From Neorhizobium vignae (GTDB lineage: Bacteria; Pseudomonadota; Alphaproteobacteria; Rhizobiales; Rhizobiaceae): a stretch of DNA of 64,000 nucleotides. This document shows, piece by piece, positions 16,511 through 25,620 of this stretch. The notes under the pieces were generated by a model that ran no database searches, had not been told where the DNA came from, and saw nothing but the letters and a program-made list of their open reading frames with translations. The first letter of the stretch is position 1, and every line of letters starts with the position of its first letter. Both the position numbers and the translations under genes were made by a program. The stretch spans positions 124,001 to 188,000 of the forward strand of contig NZ_JNNU01000008.1 in the NCBI RefSeq assembly GCF_000732195.1, given 5' to 3'.

Positions 16511-17338
16511 CTAACCGTCTGTGGAGACCGTAAGAGCTTTCCACGATGCGAGTTCCTGCTGCAAACGCTCGATCCGCGCCGTCACGTGGCTGAGGGCATC
16601 GCTGCCAAGAAGGAGCTGCGGCGGAGGATTGTCCGATCCAATGAGAGTAAGCACAGCGGCGGCCAGTTTTTGGGGATCACCGAGCTGCTTGCCGCTTACG
16701 GCCTGACGCGCCTCGCGAATCGGATCGAACAGGCTGTCGTAATCCGCAATCGACCTGTCTGTGCGGACCATCGAACGCCCAGCCCAGTCTGTCCGGAATG
16801 AGCCAGGGCAAAGCGTTGTCACGTGAACTCCAAACGGCGCCATTTCCGAGCGCATGACCTCGGAAATGCCCTGAAGAGCGAACTTGCTGCCGCAGTAATA
16901 TGCGATGCCGGGCATGGTGATCATACCGCCCATCGACGTGACGTTCACGATAAAGCCACGGCGGCGCTCACGGAACCTCGGAAGAAATGCCTTGGCCACA
17001 GCGACGGCGCCGAACACGTTCACATCAAACTGACGTTGCATCTCTTCAAGTGGCGATTCCTCGAGCACGCCTTCGTGACCGTATCCGGCATTGTTGATCA
17101 GCACGTCGACTGGCCCGTGTTCGTCCTCCGCTTGCTGGACGACGTCAGGGATGCGGTCGAAATCTGTGACGTCGCAGAGGACCGGGCGCAGTTGCGGGAG
17201 GCTCTTTGCCAGCGCTTCGCGCGAGGCTTCGGAGCGGACGGTCCCGATGACGGTGTGACCGGCTTCCATTGCGGCGGTGGCGATCGCCAATCCAAAGCCC
17301 GAGTTCGCCCCTGTTATGAAAAACGTTTTGCTCGACAT
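16511..17338 (-). CDS. Short-chain dehydrogenase/reductase
   Basis: This 275-residue SDR has the NAD(P) motif TGANSGFGLAIA (residues about 9-20), the NNAGYG structural motif, and the catalytic Ser/Tyr/Lys set in NVTSMGG and YYCGSKFAL. It ends with a coiled, charged tail (HVTARIERLQQELASWKAL). Classical SDRs reduce carbonyls or oxidise alcohols with NAD(P)H. It diverges from the AraC gene at 17430 (91-base spacer), which probably controls it. It runs in the same direction as tetR downstream. Confidence 0.9.
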   Translation of the reverse strand: MSSKTFFITGANSGFGLAIATAAMEAGHTVIGTVRSEASREALAKSLPQLRPVLCDVTDFDRIPDVVQQAEDEHGPVDVLINNAGYGHEGVLEESPLEEMQRQFDVNVFGAVAVAKAFLPRFRERRRGFIVNVTSMGGMITMPGIAYYCGSKFALQGISEVMRSEMAPFGVHVTTLCPGSFRTDWAGRSMVRTDRSIADYDSLFDPIREARQAVSGKQLGDPQKLAAAVLTLIGSDNPPPQLLLGSDALSHVTARIERLQQELASWKALTVSTDG

Positions 17339-17429
17339 TTCTGAAACTCCTTGATTAACCGTGGATGACAGATAATCTGAAGGCCAGCTGAACTCGATTG
17401 CGGATTCTCTAATTGGCTTGACTAATCCT

Positions 17430-18341
17430 ATGATTTTTGAAGAACAGTCCGTCGCACATGACCGCCTTGTCGCCGTGGCCGAACAACTGGCTCCTCGCCT
17501 CGGTTACAATCAGACCGGGATCAGTTGTCTCCGTATCCTGCGCACTGAAGCGGTACTAGATGACGTTCCGGTTCTCTATAAGCCGGGGGCAGTGTTCGTT
17601 TTGCAGGGGAGCAAGCAAGGCATCCTGGAAGGCGAAGTCTACCTCTATGACGAGGACCATTATCTCGCTGTTTCGGTACCCGTTCCATTCCGGATGACTT
17701 CAAAGGCAAGTCCACAACGGCCATTACTTGCCGTCTATCTGGAGTTCGATATGCGGATGGCGGCCGAGATTGCTCTGCAGGTGGAAGAACTCGCAGGTCC
17801 CTCAGGCGCCAAACCGCGAGGGCTGCTCTCGAGCAAAATGGATCGCAATATCGGAGACGTCCTGTATCGCCTGCTGACTGTACTCGGCAACCCGGTCGAT
17901 GTCGCCGTGCTCGGGAATTCCATCCTTCGTGAACTGCATTACCGGGTCATGTCAGGGCCGCAGGGTGACGCGGTGATCGCGGCCCTTCAGCGCAAAGGAA
18001 CCTCGGGAAAACTGGTCGAGAGCGTGACGTGGCTACGGGAGAATTACGCTACCGAAATCGCCGTGGCGGATCTGGCCAAAGAGGTGGGCATGAGCGTTCC
18101 TTCCTATCACGTCCATTTCAAAAAGCTGACCGGCTCAAGTCCGATGCAATATGTAAAGGCGATGCGGCTCCATGAGGCCCGACTTATGATCGCCAGCCAG
18201 AGCGGGACCATTGCAGACGTAGCTGCGTCGGTGGGCTATGTCAGCCCTGCACAATTCAGCCGCGATTTTAGAAGGCATTTTGGACGCACCGCGTCGGAAG
18301 AGGCCAAGTGGGTCCACCATCATCTTGGTGAGCAGGGCTAA
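17430..18341 (+). CDS. AraC-family transcriptional regulator (AraC_N type)
   Basis: This 303-residue protein has an AraC N-terminal sensor domain (VPVLYKPGAVFVLQGSK, a motif of the AraC_N family, then YLAVSVPVPFRMTS) and two helix-turn-helices at the C-terminus (IAVADLAKEVGMSVPSYHVHFK, GTIADVAASVGYVSPAQFSRDF). The ATG at 17430 is preferred to the TTG at 17418. Relatives usually activate a neighbouring oxidoreductase gene, and the divergent SDR at 16511-17338 fits. The effector is unknown. Confidence 0.9.
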   Translation: MIFEEQSVAHDRLVAVAEQLAPRLGYNQTGISCLRILRTEAVLDDVPVLYKPGAVFVLQGSKQGILEGEVYLYDEDHYLAVSVPVPFRMTSKASPQRPLLAVYLEFDMRMAAEIALQVEELAGPSGAKPRGLLSSKMDRNIGDVLYRLLTVLGNPVDVAVLGNSILRELHYRVMSGPQGDAVIAALQRKGTSGKLVESVTWLRENYATEIAVADLAKEVGMSVPSYHVHFKKLTGSSPMQYVKAMRLHEARLMIASQSGTIADVAASVGYVSPAQFSRDFRRHFGRTASEEAKWVHHHLGEQG

Positions 18342-18389
18342 CCGATGCTCTCGCATGCTCCCGCAAACCAGTCGCCCATGGGCAGCATG

Positions 18390-19079
18390 TCACTGCAAAG
18401 CAGCTCGAAGGGCGGCTTCACAGTGAACCAGGGTCGTATCGAAGACGGGGACGCCGACATTACCCTGATTCAACAGCATCCCTACCTCGGTACAGCCTAG
18501 GATAAGACAATCACTGCCTTGATCAATCAGTCCCTGCGCAATCCGTTCATACGTCAAGCGACTTTCCTCGCGAACCACATCGCGACACAACTCGTCATAG
18601 ATGATGCGGTGAGTTTCCGCTCGATCATCGGCGTCAGGAACTGTTGGTGACAGTCCTCGCGCGGTCAGCCGGTCGGTGTAGAAATTCTGTTCCATAGTGA
18701 AGGCGGTCGCCATCAGGCCCGGCCTGCGGAAACCTCCGTCCAGGATGGCGGTCGCAGTTGCATCCGCGATGTGTACGAACGGGATCGAGACCCCGCTCAG
18801 GATCTTGTCCGCCACCTTATGCATGGTATTGGTCGCCATGATAAGCAAGTCGGCACCTCCGCGCTCCAGAGCAATGGCTTTTTCATTGAGGATATCTGCC
18901 GCCGCGTCCCACTCGGAGGATGCCTGTAACTTTTCGATTTCGTCGAAGTCGACCGATCGTATGAGCAGCTCGGGAGAATGAAGTCCTCCAAGGCGCTCGC
19001 GCGTCAGCCTGCAGAGTTCCCGATAATAAATCTGGGTCGAGGCCGCGGACATTCCGCCAAGTATACCGATTGTCTTCAA
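18390..19079 (-). CDS. Aspartate/glutamate racemase-family protein (YgeA-like)
   Basis: This 229-residue protein starts MKTIGILGGMSAASTQIYYR, the Asp/Glu/hydantoin racemase fold. The first catalytic position is Thr in IMATNTMHKV, where classical enzymes have Cys; the second is Cys in ILGCTEVGML. This Thr/Cys arrangement is that of broad-spectrum YgeA-type amino-acid racemases. It is the last of a minus-strand series (MFS, SDR, aldo-keto reductase, racemase) with gaps of 65-130 bases. It could interconvert amino-acid enantiomers. Confidence 0.85.
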   Translation of the reverse strand: MKTIGILGGMSAASTQIYYRELCRLTRERLGGLHSPELLIRSVDFDEIEKLQASSEWDAAADILNEKAIALERGGADLLIMATNTMHKVADKILSGVSIPFVHIADATATAILDGGFRRPGLMATAFTMEQNFYTDRLTARGLSPTVPDADDRAETHRIIYDELCRDVVREESRLTYERIAQGLIDQGSDCLILGCTEVGMLLNQGNVGVPVFDTTLVHCEAALRAALQ

Positions 19080-19145
19080 ATGCTTTCTCCATATTCACGT
19101 GTTTCAGCCTGTTGCCGCCAGATCAGTCGAACCAACACTCTGTCG

Positions 19146-20129
19146 TCAGGAAAACCCGACGACAGAGTGGGGAATGTAGTTGATCTCAAGAGCTTGTATT
19201 TCAGCGTCGGTGAGCCTGATGGAAAGCGCGGCGACGGCGTCGTCCAAGTGCTGCAACTTGGTTGCGCCGATGATGGGTGCGGTGATCTCGGATTTAGATA
19301 GAACCCATGCCAGCGCAATCTGTGCTCTGGGCACTTCCCTCTCCTGCGCAATCCTGGCAACCGCCTCCGCCACGCGTCTGTCGGCGTCCTCAGTGGTGCG
19401 GGTGTAAAGGCCCTTTCCGATCTCGTCAGTTTCGGAGCGATCGCTCTGCGCGCTCCAATCGCGGGTCAGACGGCCACGTGCGAGCGGGCTCCACGGGATA
19501 ACGCCAATACCCTCGGCTTTGCAAAGCGGGAGCATCTCTCTCTCCTCTTCACGATACAGCAGGTTCAGGTGGTTCTGCATGGATACGAACCGTGACCATC
19601 CGTTCGCCTGCGAGACAGCGAGCATTTTCGAGAACTGCCACGCGTACATCGACGACGCACCGATGTAGCGGGCTTTGCCCGCCTTTACGACGTCATGCAA
19701 CGCTTCCAGCGTTTCCTCGATCGGCGTGTGGTGGTCGAAGCGGTGGATCTGGTAGAGATCGACATAGTCAGTCCCCAACCGCTTCAGGCTGGCATCGATC
19801 TGCGAAAGAATAGCTTTTCGCGACAGGCCGGCCCCATTTGGTCCGGGCTTAATCCGACCGTTGACCTTTGTGGCGATGACCACGTCGTCTCTCGTCGAGT
19901 AGTCCCCTATCGCGCGGCCGAGGATTTCTTCGCTCGTTCCATCCGAGTAGACGTTGGCGGTATCGAAGAAGTTGATCCCCAATTCGATTGCTTTGCGGAT
20001 AAAGGGGCGGCTTTGTTCTTCCGTTAGCGTCCAGGGGTGGCTTCCACGATCGGGCTCGCCATAGCTCATGCACCCAAGGCAGAGCCGGGAAACCTCAAGG
20101 CCCGTATTTCCAAGGCGCGTATATTCCAT
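19146..20129 (-). CDS. Aldo/keto reductase
   Basis: This 327-residue TIM-barrel oxidoreductase begins MEYTRLGNTGLEVSRLCLG. Catalytic Asp and Tyr are in NFFDTANVYSDGTSEEILG, Lys in VVIATKVNG and His in YQIHRFDHHTP. The C-terminal GATKLQHLDDAVAAL binds NADPH. ATG 20129 is chosen over the track start at 20168 because homologues begin at MEYT. It sits 64 bases after the SDR gene and 66 bases before the racemase gene, consistent with one operon. Its likely role is carbonyl detoxification. Confidence 0.9.
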   Translation of the reverse strand: MEYTRLGNTGLEVSRLCLGCMSYGEPDRGSHPWTLTEEQSRPFIRKAIELGINFFDTANVYSDGTSEEILGRAIGDYSTRDDVVIATKVNGRIKPGPNGAGLSRKAILSQIDASLKRLGTDYVDLYQIHRFDHHTPIEETLEALHDVVKAGKARYIGASSMYAWQFSKMLAVSQANGWSRFVSMQNHLNLLYREEEREMLPLCKAEGIGVIPWSPLARGRLTRDWSAQSDRSETDEIGKGLYTRTTEDADRRVAEAVARIAQEREVPRAQIALAWVLSKSEITAPIIGATKLQHLDDAVAALSIRLTDAEIQALEINYIPHSVVGFS

Positions 20130-20193
20130 GTCTATCTCCAATTTCGCGGCGAGAACCTGGCTTGCCAATCGCAGGTCCCGCCTTGCCTAAAGT

Positions 20194-20949
20194 TCAAGCG
20201 CTTATGCCGCCATCGACGAGAATGCCCGAGCCGGTGATATAGCCAGCGCCTGGCCCCGCAAGGAACGCAACGGCCTCTGCGACCTCTCGGGTCCGACCGT
20301 ATCGGGCAATCGACAGGCTCGGCAAGATCGCAGGTGCTAGAGCGCCATGGGCCGGGTTCATGTCGGTGTCGATCGGGCCAGGCCGGACCAGATTGACGGT
20401 AATTTCCCGCGGACCCAGCTCACGCGCGAGACCACGCGTAAAACTTTCCAGAGCGGATTTGGTCGCTGCATAGACCGCAATTCCTGCGAAAGGGACAGCC
20501 AGGCCTGCATTGCTGCCGGTGCTGATGATGCGGCCTCCGTCCGGGATGTGCTTCAACGCTGCCTGAGTGATCAAAAAGACACCGCGCACATTAACATTCA
20601 GTTGAAGATCGATCTCGTCCAGTGGCTGTGAGGAGAACTCACCTGCAAACAGGACGCCGGCATTGTTGACTAGGATGTCGAGGCCGCCGAGGTCAGCTAC
20701 AGTCCGCTCAACCGCGGCTTTAGCAGCCTCCGGGCTCGCGGCATCAGCTTGAATGGCAATGGCTTTGCGGCCCATCACTCGGATCTCGGCTGCGAGGGCT
20801 TCGGCCTTTTCCGCCGACCTCTCATAGGTGATCGCGACGTCGGCACCATCTTCGGCCAGTTTTAAAGCGATGGCCGCACCGATACCGCGTGCCGCACCGG
20901 TCACCAGCGCGCGCCTTCCCGCAAGCGGAGGAGTGGGAATGTTGTTCAT
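20194..20949 (-). CDS. Short-chain dehydrogenase, FabG-like
   Basis: This 251-residue SDR shows LVTGAARGIGAAIALKLAED (cofactor loop), LDILVNNAGVLFAGE, ISTGSNAGLAVPFAG with YAATKSALESFTRGLA (catalytic Ser-Tyr-Lys), and the family ending AVAFLAGPGAGYITGSGILV. It lies within the TetR-MFS-SDR-AKR-racemase series. Its substrate could be a carbonyl compound that the MFS pump and the aldo/keto reductase also handle; that is inferred from the shared unit. Confidence 0.92.
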   Translation of the reverse strand: MNNIPTPPLAGRRALVTGAARGIGAAIALKLAEDGADVAITYERSAEKAEALAAEIRVMGRKAIAIQADAASPEAAKAAVERTVADLGGLDILVNNAGVLFAGEFSSQPLDEIDLQLNVNVRGVFLITQAALKHIPDGGRIISTGSNAGLAVPFAGIAVYAATKSALESFTRGLARELGPREITVNLVRPGPIDTDMNPAHGALAPAILPSLSIARYGRTREVAEAVAFLAGPGAGYITGSGILVDGGISA

Positions 20950-21078
20950 GGGGTTACCTCAAAATGTTGCAATTCGATCGGCAGAGAAATGGATTGTCCG
21001 AGGGGGGGGCCGACTGAGAGAGGGAATGGTCACACCGTCAACGGACGAGCCGATGGCTAGGCTTCTCAACGTTCGCAC

Positions 21079-22509
21079 TCATCGGTGGACTTCTTTGTTC
21101 GATGGAAGGCCGGCAGAAAGCCAGCCTGCAATGATGAGACAAAGACCAATCGCGACGGCTGCGACGCTGTAGGCATGGCCGATGGATCTCTCATCGGATG
21201 CTGAACCCAGGATTGAGAAAAACAATCCGCCGATAAGCGCTGTTGCCAAAGCGCCGCCTATCTGAAGCATCGAATTGACCAGGCCTGAGGCCAAACCCGA
21301 CCGCGCCGGGTCAACCCGCTGAACGACAGTCTTCACCAGGTTTGGGAGCGCAATTCCCTGACCGGCGCCAACAAAGAACAGGGCAACGAATAGGAACTCT
21401 GGTGCCCCGAAAGAGATCAGGGCCGCGGTCCCGAACAATCCAGCCGCTTCCAGGGTCATGCCTGCGGCGGCAGAATACCTACCGAAGACGCGCAGGATGC
21501 TCCCGCTCGCGAATGGTCCCAAAACGAACCCGAGGGCCGCGGGAAGGATTGCAACTCCAGCCTCGAAAGGCGTGCGGCCAAGGCCGCCCTGTTGGTAGAC
21601 CGAAAATGTCAGCCAGAAAGCCGCAAAGGCATAGAAGAACAGGGCTGAGAGCAGCCCGCGCTTCAATCCCGTTACCTGGAGCAGCCGAGGTTCGACAATC
21701 GGATCTCCCCCCGCGGCCCCCACCCTTTGCTCGTAGCGCCAAAACAGCAGAAGAAGTGGCAGGGAAGCCGATAGCATCAAGATCGACCAGATCGGCCACC
21801 CTTGTTCACGGCCCTCAATGAGCGGCGAGATCAGCGCAAACAACGCAACTGCGATCAGCATCGCTCCACCCATATCCAGCTTCCTCGCATGCTCCGATCG
21901 GGTCTCGCGCAACATTACCAGCGCGGCCGGCGCGGCTATTGCGATCACGGGAAGGTTGATGAGGAAAATGGCTCTCCATCCAAGACCAAAGACATCCAGT
22001 GCAATCAGCGCCCCACCGAGAAACAGGCCAGCCATTGATGCCACCCCGAATGTCAGCGCATAAAAGCTGAGTGCCTTCGACTTTTCGTGGTCGGGAAAAA
22101 TTGCATTGATTGACGCCAAAGCTTGCGGCGCCATGATTGCTGCCGCAAACCCCTGGAGGATCCTGCTGGCGATCAGGACCGAGGGGGACCAGGCAAAGCC
22201 GCACAAGGCAGAGGCGGCGGCGAACGCGACCATTCCAGCCAGAAAGACGTTTCGTCGACCATAAAGGTCGCCAAGCCTGCCACCGGTGATCAGCATGACT
22301 GCGTAGGTGGTGGCATAGCCTGAAATAATCAGCTGCATCGTCGAGGCGGAGGCCTGAAAGTCCTCCCGGATAGAGGGCAGCGCCACATTGACGATGAAGA
22401 AATCCAGCGGAGGCAGAAAAGCTCCGGTCAACAAGATGGCCAATGCCGTCCACCTGCGCGGATCAAGACTTTGCTTGGCGTCATGGGATTGTATCAACGT
22501 TCTCTCCAT
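21079..22509 (-). CDS. MFS transporter, DHA2-type drug/solute exporter
   Basis: This 476-residue protein has about 14 hydrophobic segments. The first-helix motif D1 of the DHA2 family reads LDFFIVNVALPSIREDF, motif A reads GGRLGDLYGRRNVFLAG, and LIASRILQGFAAAIMAP is motif B. It most likely exports drugs or toxic organics by proton antiport. The tetR gene lies 71 bases upstream on the same strand, with an inverted repeat in the gap (22556-22571). That is the classical repressor and efflux-pump arrangement. Confidence 0.92.
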   Translation of the reverse strand: MERTLIQSHDAKQSLDPRRWTALAILLTGAFLPPLDFFIVNVALPSIREDFQASASTMQLIISGYATTYAVMLITGGRLGDLYGRRNVFLAGMVAFAAASALCGFAWSPSVLIASRILQGFAAAIMAPQALASINAIFPDHEKSKALSFYALTFGVASMAGLFLGGALIALDVFGLGWRAIFLINLPVIAIAAPAALVMLRETRSEHARKLDMGGAMLIAVALFALISPLIEGREQGWPIWSILMLSASLPLLLLFWRYEQRVGAAGGDPIVEPRLLQVTGLKRGLLSALFFYAFAAFWLTFSVYQQGGLGRTPFEAGVAILPAALGFVLGPFASGSILRVFGRYSAAAGMTLEAAGLFGTAALISFGAPEFLFVALFFVGAGQGIALPNLVKTVVQRVDPARSGLASGLVNSMLQIGGALATALIGGLFFSILGSASDERSIGHAYSVAAVAIGLCLIIAGWLSAGLPSNKEVHR

Positions 22510-22555
22510 ATCGAGAATCGAAACCGCAGAAGCGAGTTACAAAAGGCGTGAATTC

Positions 22556-22571
22556 GGAACTTAATAGTTCC
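22556..22571. promoter_or_regulatory. Operator candidate between tetR and the MFS gene
   Basis: GGAACT-TAAT-AGTTCC is a perfect inverted repeat 46 bases upstream of the MFS start. The GGAAC-N6-GTTYC arrangement recurs 11 bases before the tetR start codon (23204-23219). Two copies in a small locus make TetR binding plausible. Confidence 0.65.
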
Positions 22572-22580
22572 TAATTAAAG

Positions 22581-23192
22581 TCAGTCGAGCGGCTTCAGCG
22601 CGAAGTCGACCATCGCCCTGGTGTCCTCGCGATCCGCTCCTGTTTTCCCTAGAACTCTCATTCCTTGGATCTGACACACGAGGAACCTCGCCAGAGTTCG
22701 CTCGTCCAGCCCAGGATCAATCTCACCAAGGGCTTGAGCTCTTATGATGGCAGCCGCATAAAGATCCTGCAGTCGCCTAAACAGTCGTGCAATTCGAGCG
22801 GAAACCTCTTCGTCCGCGGGAAGCATTTCGACGGCCGACAATACGACAAAGCAACCGCGCAGGCCCTCTTTGCCTGAAGAATCCTCAACCTGCCGCGAAA
22901 AGGCTTCTCGAATTGCCGCTTTTGGCGACGGGTTAGTATGCAGGATTTCGCCAAGCTTACGAATGGCATCTTCGATATAGACATCAAGCGCGCGGAGATA
23001 GACGCCCCGCTTGTCCACGAACGCCTTGTAAAAACTACCTCTCGATAGCTCCATGCCTTCGAGCAGGTCGGGCAAAGACGCATCGTGATATCCACGGTCC
23101 CAGAACACGCCCATCGCCTTGCGTACTGCGTCGTCGAGTTCGAATTCGCGAGGGCGTCCAACGGACGGGGATGTCTGACTGCGTTTAACCAT
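22581..23192 (-). CDS. TetR-family repressor of the MFS efflux operon
   Basis: This 203-residue regulator begins with VGRPREFELDDAVRKAMGVF and the helix-turn-helix DASLPDLLEGMELSRGSFYK. The C-terminal segment, GCFVVLSAVEMLP and GEIDPGLDERTLARFLVCQIQG, matches the TetR_C class of NemR/YjdC-like electrophile sensors. It is divergent from the RidA gene and is the first gene of the efflux series. Sites at 23204 and 22556 suggest that it controls its own expression, the pump and possibly ridA. Confidence 0.9.
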   Translation of the reverse strand: MVKRSQTSPSVGRPREFELDDAVRKAMGVFWDRGYHDASLPDLLEGMELSRGSFYKAFVDKRGVYLRALDVYIEDAIRKLGEILHTNPSPKAAIREAFSRQVEDSSGKEGLRGCFVVLSAVEMLPADEEVSARIARLFRRLQDLYAAAIIRAQALGEIDPGLDERTLARFLVCQIQGMRVLGKTGADREDTRAMVDFALKPLD

Positions 23193-23203
23193 GGAGACAA
23201 TAT

Positions 23204-23219
23204 GGAACCGTTCGGTTTC
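23204..23219. promoter_or_regulatory. Operator candidate in the tetR/ridA divergent spacer
   Basis: GGAACCG-TT-CGGTTTC is an inverted repeat (one mismatch at its outer edge) directly before the tetR start codon. It shares GGAAC-N6-GTTYC with the perfect repeat at 22556-22571. RidA transcription starts on the other side, about 100 bases away. Confidence 0.62.
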
Positions 23220-23325
23220 TATTGCAAGTCATATTCTCTCGCATTAGGTAATCGCTCGTGGTTTCCAAGGCGGCGCCGCCCTTCCCTACCGGGGCCGCCC
23301 ATATTTAACAGGAAAGTTCAGGCCA

Positions 23326-23715
23326 ATGGGTCGAGAAGTCATTATTCCGGAGGAAATGCGCGAAATCGTCGCCCGCGCAGGATATGCCCCAGCGGTTAAG
23401 GTTGGCGATACGATCTACGTCGTCGGGCAAGTCGGCCGCACGAGGGACTTGCAGGTGATTGAGGACCCGCGAGAACAGTTCAGGGCCATATGGGAGAACC
23501 TCCGCATCGTCCTTGAGGCCGCAGACTGCACCTTCGACGACGTGGTGGAGATGACTAGCTATCATGTGGAGATGTCGAAGCACATGGATATTTTCCGGAT
23601 GGCAAAGAACGAAGTCTTTCCAAAAGGAACCTACGCATGGACTCGCATCGGCGTATCCGAACTCGCACATCCTGGCTTGCTTGCGGAGGTGAAATGCGTC
23701 GCGGTGAAGCGATAG
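23326..23715 (+). CDS. RidA/YjgF-family enamine/imine deaminase
   Basis: This 129-residue protein has the RidA fold: YAPAVKVGDTIYVVGQVGRT, QFRAIWENLRIVLEAADCTF, VVEMTSYHVEM, RIGVSELAHPGLLAEVKCVA. The substrate-carboxylate Arg of RidA is matched by ARG in YAWTRIGV, and the terminal Glu of EVKCVAV is kept. Family members hydrolyse reactive enamines and imines made by amino-acid enzymes. It diverges from the tetR gene of the efflux series, across a spacer with an operator-like dyad. Confidence 0.88.
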   Translation: MGREVIIPEEMREIVARAGYAPAVKVGDTIYVVGQVGRTRDLQVIEDPREQFRAIWENLRIVLEAADCTFDDVVEMTSYHVEMSKHMDIFRMAKNEVFPKGTYAWTRIGVSELAHPGLLAEVKCVAVKR

Positions 23716-23884
23716 CGGTTAGGTTCACACCGATCGGCGAGCGGGCAATGCGCTCTCGATCGGAGAGCGTTACCGCATGGAACGGGGTCCCAAGCTCTTG
23801 ACGGGAAACGGACCGTCACTCGACAAGTTGTGGGACCACTGACTTCCTAAGCATTTGATTTGCCGACCGTTGCTATTCCCCACT

Positions 23885-24799
23885 TCAACTCCACCTCGGC
23901 GGTGCGCCGACATGCGCCTTGAGTGCTTCCGTAAACGCCCTGACCTTGGCGGACGGCACCTCCAGGGCGCGCAGGAGATAGATGCCTGACGATCGCTCGT
24001 TCCACCGCTCGCCACGTAGTTTCAGCCGGATGAGATCGCCTGCCTGGGTGGAGGGGCCCGAAACCCAGCTTGGCAAAAAGGCCACTCCCATCCCGGAGAT
24101 CGCAGCGCTGTTTAACGCCTCAAAATCATCGGACCGGAAAGCCACTTGCTTGCAGGCTTCGCCGGCGGAGCTTCCGAGAATGTCAGACCATCCGAGCAGA
24201 TCATTTCCATGCAGCTTGTCGAGAAGGCGATGATGGCGGAGCGCAGTCTCGTCTTCCGGCTCGCCATGCTGTTCGACATAGCCACGGCTTGCAACGAGGA
24301 TACGGTCAAGCGGAGCAAGCTTCGTGGCAATCAGGGAGCTGTCCGCAAGCTCCCCCATCCTCACCACGAGGTCGAGCCGTTCGGCCACGGGATCAGCCAG
24401 CCGCTCGGTAAGATCCAGCTCGACATGCAGGCCCGGGTGTTCCTGCGCTAGCGATACGAGAACAGGAATGACATAGCGTTTCCCGAAGGTTGGGAAACAA
24501 GCGATGCGGAGCGTGCCGCTGACCGCACTATCGAAGGCGGAAACTTCGGCATGGGTATCGGCCAGGTCATCGAGCAGGCGCTGGGCGCGCTCAAACAGGT
24601 GACGGCCCGCGTCCGTCAATGACAACGCCCGTGTCGAGCGAACAAGGAGAGCAACACCCAGGTCCTGCTCGAGCGCATCGATCTGTCGAACGACAGCCGA
24701 AGGCGTCACAGCCCTACGCCGAGAGGCAGCTGAGAAGCTCCCAGTGCGGACCACGTCGACATAAACAGCGAGATGTTCAGCGAACCGTGGGTCTCTCAT
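23885..24799 (-). CDS. LysR-family transcriptional regulator
   Basis: This 304-residue protein has a helix-turn-helix (YVDVVRTGSFSAASRRRAVT, VVRQIDALEQDLGVALLVRS) and an effector domain with LRIACFPTFGKRYVIPVLVS, LDLVVRMGELADSSLIATKL and AAISGMGVAFLPSWVSG. It diverges from the small gene at 24916, with a 116-base spacer, and that gene with its quinone-reductase neighbour is the likely target. Confidence 0.9.
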   Translation of the reverse strand: MRDPRFAEHLAVYVDVVRTGSFSAASRRRAVTPSAVVRQIDALEQDLGVALLVRSTRALSLTDAGRHLFERAQRLLDDLADTHAEVSAFDSAVSGTLRIACFPTFGKRYVIPVLVSLAQEHPGLHVELDLTERLADPVAERLDLVVRMGELADSSLIATKLAPLDRILVASRGYVEQHGEPEDETALRHHRLLDKLHGNDLLGWSDILGSSAGEACKQVAFRSDDFEALNSAAISGMGVAFLPSWVSGPSTQAGDLIRLKLRGERWNERSSGIYLLRALEVPSAKVRAFTEALKAHVGAPPRWS

Positions 24800-24915
24800 C
24801 TTTGCCTACAGCGCAAAACCGTTTCGACCATTCAGTTCGTTATCATCTGCGGGCATCCGGAGCACTTTCCTTCTCGTCAACGGGCGGTCGCCCAACAAAC
24901 AGAAGGAACACACCA

Positions 24916-25452
24916 ATGGTCAAGGTCCTAGACACAATTCTCTCCCAGTCCGCCTATTCCGCAGAGATCGACGTTCCGCTCGAAAAGATCGACATTGCCG
25001 ACTGGCTCTTCACCCTGCCGGAAGCCGAATACCTACGCTGCTGCCCGCCTGATCACATTGCAGCCGGCGTCACATGGACCGACGACGGTCGTCGCATGTC
25101 GATCAATGTTGAGCAGATCGGCTCGGGCCTCGTCGTGCAGCATTATGTGGCCGAGGTCGCCGAGCCTGCCTACTGCCGCATGAACTCGATCTCCGATGTG
25201 TTCACAGCCAATGGCCGGACTCAGGTCAATGTCGTTTGGGAACTGATTGCCGAGAAGATCGACGATGGCAGGACCCGCTATACCAACAAGGTTACCGCCC
25301 ACCCGACGGATATGTTCATGGCTTTCCTCAGCGAGCACAGCATCAAGTTCGAAGATGCTGCGGCAGACCGTCAGGCAGCAGGCGGCGACCACAACAGTCG
25401 TGAAACCCCTCTCTTTGCTGCAAGCATCGCCTGCCGGGCCCTTTCCAAGTAA
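24916..25452 (+). CDS. Hypothetical protein, SRPBCC/polyketide-cyclase-like
   Basis: The 178-residue protein is unnamed. Its pattern (EIDVPLEKIDIADWLFTLPE, GVTWTDDGRRMSINVEQIGS, RTQVNVVWELIAEKIDDGRT, RYTNKVTAHPT) looks like a helix-grip SRPBCC domain, which binds hydrophobic ligands. That call is tentative. It starts at ATG 24916 after AGAAGGA and is followed 12 bases later by a quinone-reductase fragment, so it was probably the first gene of an operon controlled by the divergent LysR gene. Confidence 0.6.
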   Translation: MVKVLDTILSQSAYSAEIDVPLEKIDIADWLFTLPEAEYLRCCPPDHIAAGVTWTDDGRRMSINVEQIGSGLVVQHYVAEVAEPAYCRMNSISDVFTANGRTQVNVVWELIAEKIDDGRTRYTNKVTAHPTDMFMAFLSEHSIKFEDAAADRQAAGGDHNSRETPLFAASIACRALSK

Positions 25453-25464
25453 GGAGATATCCAA

Positions 25465-25620
25465 ATGAAGGCGATCATCTTCGATGACTTCGGAGGCGCG
25501 GATGTTCTGCGCCTCGCCGATGCACCCATGCCCGAATTGCGCCCAGACGATCTTCTGATCAAAGTCATGGCGGCTGGCGTCAACCGCGCCGATCTTCTTC
25601 AACGCGAAGGCGTCTACCCT
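25465..25620 (+). pseudogene. Quinone oxidoreductase/zinc-type alcohol dehydrogenase, N-terminal fragment
   Basis: About 52 codons begin MKAIIFDDFGGADVLRLADA, then LIKVMAAGVNRADLLQREGVYP. This is the GroES-like start of the NADPH:quinone reductase branch of medium-chain dehydrogenases. A good AAGGAGATATCC ribosome site precedes the ATG. After about 25620 the homology ends, and the minus-strand RHE_PE00001-type relic begins. The missing part exceeds 270 residues, so the product is non-functional. Confidence 0.82.
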
